DNA from: Alphaproteobacteria bacterium
GTDB lineage: Bacteria > Pseudomonadota > Alphaproteobacteria > Rhizobiales > JAJFHC01
DNA length: 64,000 nt
Direction of reading: 5' to 3'
Assembly: GCA_021775805.1 (NCBI GenBank)
Contig: JAJFHD010000120.1
Location: forward strand, 98,469-162,468
Every line of letters begins with the position of its first letter. Positions within the stretch are counted from its first letter, which is position 1. The translations under genes were made by a program, and so were the position numbers. Below are positions 60,345 to 64,000 of this stretch, one piece after another. Below the pieces are notes generated by a model that searched no databases, was not told the origin of the DNA, and worked only from the letters and a program-made list of their open reading frames with translations.

Positions 60345-61217
60345 ATGGTTGGGTCCCGTGATGTTCCTTCGCGAAGTGACGGTGCTCGTGCTGCTTTGGA
60401 TGTATTTTATGATGAATTTAACGACGTAAATTTTTATGTTGAAGATGACGATCAGGAGAATTTTTATTACTTGATAATCAGTAAATATTTTCCAGATGTC
60501 TCAGTTAGCAAGATATTTCCACTTGGTGGAAAAATGCAAGTGATAAAACATTCACAGAAATACGCAGGAGACGAAACTAAAATTAGAATATATATCGTCG
60601 ATAAAGATTTTGATGATTTATTAGACCAAGTAGTAATTTTGGACAATCTGTTTTATTTGGAGCTATTTGCTATTGAAAATTATGTAATGGAAAAACAAGC
60701 ATTGATTGAGGTGACAGTAGAGACAAGTCCCAAGAACGGCGTTGCGGAAATTACTAAGAGATTAAATCTTGATGTCGTTATGGACCAGATTCAAAAAGAT
60801 GTGTTCGAAATATTTGCATTTTTTTATTTTGTTCAGAAGTTCAATATTGATGTTAAGAATACAAGCGAAAGGCCAGAAAAATTTTGTATGGCTAATCAAC
60901 GGTGGAAACTGGACCATGCCGCATTGGAGAAATACAGGCTAAGGATTAATAAGAGGTCGCGCGCTCTGAGGAAAACAGAGATTTCGCGTGGGGCAATTGC
61001 AGACTTAATCCCAGAGTACATGGGAAGCGATACTGACGCGGTGACTTGTGGTAAATTTAGTTTGTTGATGATTTTCCATTATATGAAGAGTCGATATTCG
61101 TTTGGTTCGATTACATTTGGGTCGTTCGTATATCGGGTGGCCAAGAATTGTGAGTTAGGTGGAATTGCCGCAACGATGCAGAAAATACAGAGACACATCG
61201 ATGACGTTAGAGTCTGA
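60345..61217 (+). CDS. AriB-like DUF4435 (TOPRIM-type) effector of a PARIS-type pair
   Basis: A 290-residue protein. The TOPRIM-like Glu is E33 in YVEDDDQENFYYLI, the metal-binding D86-K-D88 is in IYIVDKDFDDLL, and the DUF4435 motif FAIENYV (E111) follows. The second half is helical and unassigned. In characterised PARIS systems AriB is a nuclease that cleaves host tRNA after release by AriA. GAGGGGAAG precedes the ATG; both genes are AT-rich and surely co-transcribed. Differences in length or sequence from known AriB mean trigger and target could differ. Confidence 0.8.
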   Translation: MVGSRDVPSRSDGARAALDVFYDEFNDVNFYVEDDDQENFYYLIISKYFPDVSVSKIFPLGGKMQVIKHSQKYAGDETKIRIYIVDKDFDDLLDQVVILDNLFYLELFAIENYVMEKQALIEVTVETSPKNGVAEITKRLNLDVVMDQIQKDVFEIFAFFYFVQKFNIDVKNTSERPEKFCMANQRWKLDHAALEKYRLRINKRSRALRKTEISRGAIADLIPEYMGSDTDAVTCGKFSLLMIFHYMKSRYSFGSITFGSFVYRVAKNCELGGIAATMQKIQRHIDDVRV

Positions 61218-61218
61218 A

Positions 61219-61336
61219 CGAAGACATTATAGTACGCGTTGAGCGTCACATCAAACCGGGCGAACGCGTACGACAGCAGGTTGGGCGTGTTGTAGTGCCT
61301 GTCGAGCGGCCCGAGCGGGACTAGGTTGACAATCAA
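61219..61336 (-). pseudogene. GC-rich gene fragment next to the defence pair
   Basis: On the minus strand 61336-61219 encodes IVNLVPLGPLDRHYNTPNLL followed by SYAFARFDVTLNAYYNVFV, protein-like, but with no proper start and cut off where the AT-rich defence gene ends. It may be the remnant of a gene interrupted by the island. I do not recognise the parent. Confidence 0.4.
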
Positions 61337-61638
61337 GCCACCGCAAACAGCCCCGGCCGAAACACCCTGATCACAATCGCTCCGATCCCCGTCAGCGCCA
61401 GAACGAACAGCCAGCCGAGAAACGGGACGAGCGCAACAATCCCGACCGCCAGGGCGCCCGTGCCGGCGGCCAGGGCTCTGGTGGCGACGCTGTCGGGCTC
61501 AGACCGTCCAATCAGCAGCAACAGGCCCACGCCCACGGCGTAGGCCGCGACCACATAGCCCGCAAACGCGGCGACCAGGGCCACCAGGACCGCTGCGGGC
61601 GCCAGCATAACCGGGAAGCCCCCGCACTGGACCGCCAC
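61333..61638 (-). pseudogene. Truncated copy of the C-terminus of the bactofilin-like membrane protein
   Basis: From 61607 down to the stop at 61333 the sequence matches 63140-62860, the last 93 codons of the gene at 62860-63981, apart from point changes and one in-frame six-base deletion (LALTG for LALALTG). Homology stops abruptly inside GGAP/LAPAAV at 61607/63140. The open frame extends to 61638 (MAVQCGGFPVM...), but no signal or polymer domain precedes the membrane segments, so it is most likely a non-functional partial duplicate. Confidence 0.7.
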
Positions 61639-61647
61639 GACCGGGCG

Positions 61648-62679
61648 TCAGCGAACCACCATGCAACTGCAGGGGCTCGTGTGGTTCACCTTGTACGACA
61701 CGCTGCCGGCGAGCAGCCCTTCAGCCCCGCCTAGGCCACGGCTGCCTATGGCGATCAGGTCCGCCTTCTCGTGACTGGCGATCTGGACGATCTTGCGCGC
61801 CGGATCGCCGTCGATCACGATCAGGTCGGCAATTTCAACACCTTTTGCCTCGGCGGTTCTTTTGCCGCGTGCCAGAACCTGTTCGCCGATTTCCTTGAGC
61901 GCGTCCTTGGCGACAACCGGCGGAATGAAAGCACTGCTCACATGCTCCGCGATCGGATGCAGCGCCGGGTCGAGTTCCTTGCGCGCGCTCTCGCTGAGTC
62001 GATCCATGTCGATCGAGGCGCGGAGCTTTTCGAGCGACGGGCCGCGCCACATCACGTACATGAGAATCAGCTTTGCCCCGATTCTGGCGGCAATGTCGCT
62101 TGCGAGATCGACCGCCCTGTCTGCCTGATCGGAACCGTCGGTTGGCACCAGGATGGTCTTGATGCCTTCCAGAGCCGGTTGCCCGTCCTTCCGGTGCACC
62201 GTCACGCAGGAACACGGCGCGAGGTGGAACACCTTGTGCGACACACTGCCCAGAACGAGCCCCTTGAGTTCGCCGAATCCGCGGCTGCCCATGACGATGA
62301 GATCTGCAGACCGTTCCTTTGCATGATGGAGAATACGCTCGCCCGCATCGCCAAGATCGATGACGGTCTCGACGCGTTTCACGCCCCGGCTTTCGGCCTG
62401 CCGCCGGGCTTGCCCTAAGAGCATGTGCCCCAGGTACCCCAGCACGCGAAGGCGGTGCGACTGGTGCGGCGGCACGCCGGTGTCCTGGCCGCTGCTTTCG
62501 GCATCCTTGAGCGCGCGCGCCGCGGCGTTGTAAAGCTCGTCGGGCACATTGTCGTCGCGGACACCGATATTCAGCAGAACCAGTTCAGCATCGTATCTCG
62601 CGGCAAGGTCTGTGCTCATGTCCAGGGCCATTTGCGCATGCACTGAGCCGTCGATCGGTGTCACGATGGTCCGGATCAT
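61648..62679 (-). CDS. Tandem-domain universal stress protein
   Basis: A 343-residue protein made of two UspA domains: residues 1-155 and 170-343. Each has the ATP-binding pattern GSRGFGELKGLVLGSVSHKV and GSRGLGGAEGLLAGSVSYKV (Gly-2x-Gly-9x-Gly-Ser), and each begins with a typical strand (TIVTPIDGSVHAQ and TILVPTDGSDQADR). AAAGGAG precedes the start. Cytoplasmic; tandem Usps help survival under stress and starvation. It lies between the truncated duplicate and the intact bactofilin-like gene, an arrangement explained by a local duplication. Confidence 0.92.
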   Translation of the reverse strand: MIRTIVTPIDGSVHAQMALDMSTDLAARYDAELVLLNIGVRDDNVPDELYNAAARALKDAESSGQDTGVPPHQSHRLRVLGYLGHMLLGQARRQAESRGVKRVETVIDLGDAGERILHHAKERSADLIVMGSRGFGELKGLVLGSVSHKVFHLAPCSCVTVHRKDGQPALEGIKTILVPTDGSDQADRAVDLASDIAARIGAKLILMYVMWRGPSLEKLRASIDMDRLSESARKELDPALHPIAEHVSSAFIPPVVAKDALKEIGEQVLARGKRTAEAKGVEIADLIVIDGDPARKIVQIASHEKADLIAIGSRGLGGAEGLLAGSVSYKVNHTSPCSCMVVR

Positions 62680-62859
62680 TGGCAGTCTCCTTTGCTGGGC
62701 GGTTTGGTGTCGGTCATCCCTTCATCCGTCGCGGCGCATGGCTGAAGGGAACAACGCCACTGATCGTGTTTATAGACTGTATGGGTCATGCAGGGCGTTG
62801 ACGTGGATCAACCGCAAACAGCCGGCCTTCCCCGGGAACCGAAATGGGATTCCCCCAGG

Positions 62860-63981
62860 TCACGCCGCCGCAAACAACCCCGGCCGGAACACCTTGACCA
62901 CAATCGCCCCGATCCCCGTCAGCGCCAGCGCCAGAACGAACAGCCAGCCCAGAAACGGGATCAGGGCAACAATCCCGACCGCCAGGGCGCCCGTGCCGGC
63001 GGCCAGGGCCCGGGTGGCGATGCTGTCGGGCTCGGGCCGTCCGATCAGCAGCAACAGGCCCACACCCACGGCGTAGGCCGCGACCACATAGCCCGCAAAC
63101 GCAGCCACCAGGGCCACCAGTACCGCTGCGGGCGCCAGCAGCAGGCCGACAATCGTCAGCATCAGGATGACGGTCGACCCGATGACCGCCGATTGCGCCA
63201 GGAACCCGACGAGGAGGCTGCGCCACGGCCGCTGGAGAATGGCCCGGCGCAGGTCGGCGAGTTTCTCCGGGATGACCGCCGCGATCGCCGCCGCGATCGC
63301 GGCGACGATGACGATGCCGATCAGGAACCGGCCGAAGGCCCGCTGGATACTCCAGACTTCCAGGTCCTGGGTGGCTTCCGACCATTCCGAGGCTTTGCGC
63401 CGTTCGATGCGGTCCTCGGGCACCACGCGGGCAGGCACCTCAAGCGCGCCCGGTTTCTCCTCGTAGAGGGTCAGCTTGCCGCCGATCCGGGCGCCGTCGG
63501 CAAACGTCACCTCCCGGGCGGTGAGGCTGACGTCGCCGGCGATGGTGGACTCGAAGGCCACCTCGTCGCCGGCCACCAGCGCATAGCCCGCGACCGGCCC
63601 GGCAAGAACCAGATTGGCGCCCGAGACCCGCAGGTCGCCGGCCACTTCACCGACACGGACGGTGTAGCCCGCCAGGGTCGCGTCGCCGGCGACCCGGCCC
63701 TCCAGCGCCACGTCCATGCCGGCCAGATAGGCGTCGCCGCCGACCGCACCGGTCATCGACACCTTGCGCCCGGCCAGATGGGCGGAGCCTGCGATTGCGC
63801 GTTTGCCGCGCACGGTTTCGCCTGCCATGAACAGATCGTCGACGCCGTCCGCGTCGAACACCACCGTGCCGCCGGCCAGAAAACTGTCGCCGCCGAAGTC
63901 GAGCCGTTCTTTCTTCTCCTGCGCACCCAAAGGCGCTGCCAGGAACAGGAAAACAGCCGCCATCAGGAAAATTCTGCCCAT
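62860..63981 (-). CDS. Bactofilin-like exported membrane protein
   Basis: A 373-residue protein with a signal peptide (MGRIFLMAAVFLFLAAPLGA, cleaved after QGA-type site near 20). Residues 25-190 are a right-handed beta-helix-like repeat of glycine and hydrophobic residues (GDAYLAGMDVALEGRVAGDATLAGYTVRVGEVAGDLRVSGANL), as in polymer-forming cytoskeletal proteins, but on the periplasmic side. From about 215 to 365 there are several membrane segments (FLIGIVIVAAIAAAIAAVIP, VGFLAQSAVIGSTVILMLTIVGLLL). AAGGAGA precedes the start. Function unknown; a membrane scaffold is plausible. Confidence 0.78.
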   Translation of the reverse strand: MGRIFLMAAVFLFLAAPLGAQEKKERLDFGGDSFLAGGTVVFDADGVDDLFMAGETVRGKRAIAGSAHLAGRKVSMTGAVGGDAYLAGMDVALEGRVAGDATLAGYTVRVGEVAGDLRVSGANLVLAGPVAGYALVAGDEVAFESTIAGDVSLTAREVTFADGARIGGKLTLYEEKPGALEVPARVVPEDRIERRKASEWSEATQDLEVWSIQRAFGRFLIGIVIVAAIAAAIAAVIPEKLADLRRAILQRPWRSLLVGFLAQSAVIGSTVILMLTIVGLLLAPAAVLVALVAAFAGYVVAAYAVGVGLLLLIGRPEPDSIATRALAAGTGALAVGIVALIPFLGWLFVLALALTGIGAIVVKVFRPGLFAAA

Positions 63982-64000
63982 TGCGCTCTCCTTGAAAGAC

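Overview
The window is a chromosomal segment of a GC-rich proteobacterium, most likely an alphaproteobacterium. Pointers are the Caulobacter/Rhizobium-type gene content (CpaB/CpaC Tad pilus genes, a fused carnitine dehydrogenase-thioesterase, phosphonate and glutathione-related genes) and the codon style. No rRNA, CRISPR array, integrase, transposase or replication origin is visible. One tRNA gene, tRNA-Gln(CUG), lies directly upstream of glnS. All family assignments come from reading motifs and gene order, not from database searches.

Layout. 1-2753 (minus): phnC-phnD-phnE phosphonate-type ABC importer, with the first codons of a further gene at the left edge. 2991-6934: amidohydrolase of the D-aminoacylase type, EamA exporter and FAD monooxygenase. 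6978-8907: glnS and tRNA-Gln(CUG). 9024-12461 (minus): a partial Tad/Flp pilus operon (TPR lipoprotein, CpaC secretin, small lipoprotein, CpaB) without motor or pilin genes. 13017-15448: two unknown proteins that overlap tail to tail and two XRE regulators. 15620-25081: metabolic genes (tartrate dehydrogenase type, GST, HAD, haloacetate dehalogenase type, Asp/Glu racemase type, HutD, IlvD) and two SH3-containing envelope proteins.

25573-32060 is richer in unusual features. It holds a 1-Cys peroxiredoxin, a four-gene operon of two DUF1538 membrane proteins, a PII-like protein and a CBS protein, a DUF4288/HELGHH gene pair, and two copies of a ~230-bp structured repeat. The tips of the repeat's inverted termini supply the stop codons of neighbouring genes. 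31306-36388 is a TetR-regulated RND efflux system. 36514-46781 holds a cysteine-dioxygenase-like protein, a PhyH oxygenase and a leftward run of acetolactate-synthase-like, aldehyde dehydrogenase, membrane FMN glutamate synthase-like, CobW GTPase and YtcJ-like amidohydrolase genes.

47038-49414 contains a 40-residue membrane protein gene behind a perfect CRP-type site, then a large peptidoglycan-binding protein of lower GC. 49697-57462 is a carnitine catabolic operon with its divergent GlxA/CdhR-type regulator, extended by a CoA ligase, an acyl-CoA dehydrogenase and an SDR.

57463-61336 is an island: inverted and 168-bp tandem repeats, a 1-kb stretch with no convincing gene, then a strongly AT-rich ATPase/DUF4435 pair that matches the PARIS (AriA-AriB) anti-phage architecture, followed by gene fragments. 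61333-63981 holds a tandem universal stress protein bracketed by a bactofilin-like membrane protein and a truncated copy of its C-terminus.
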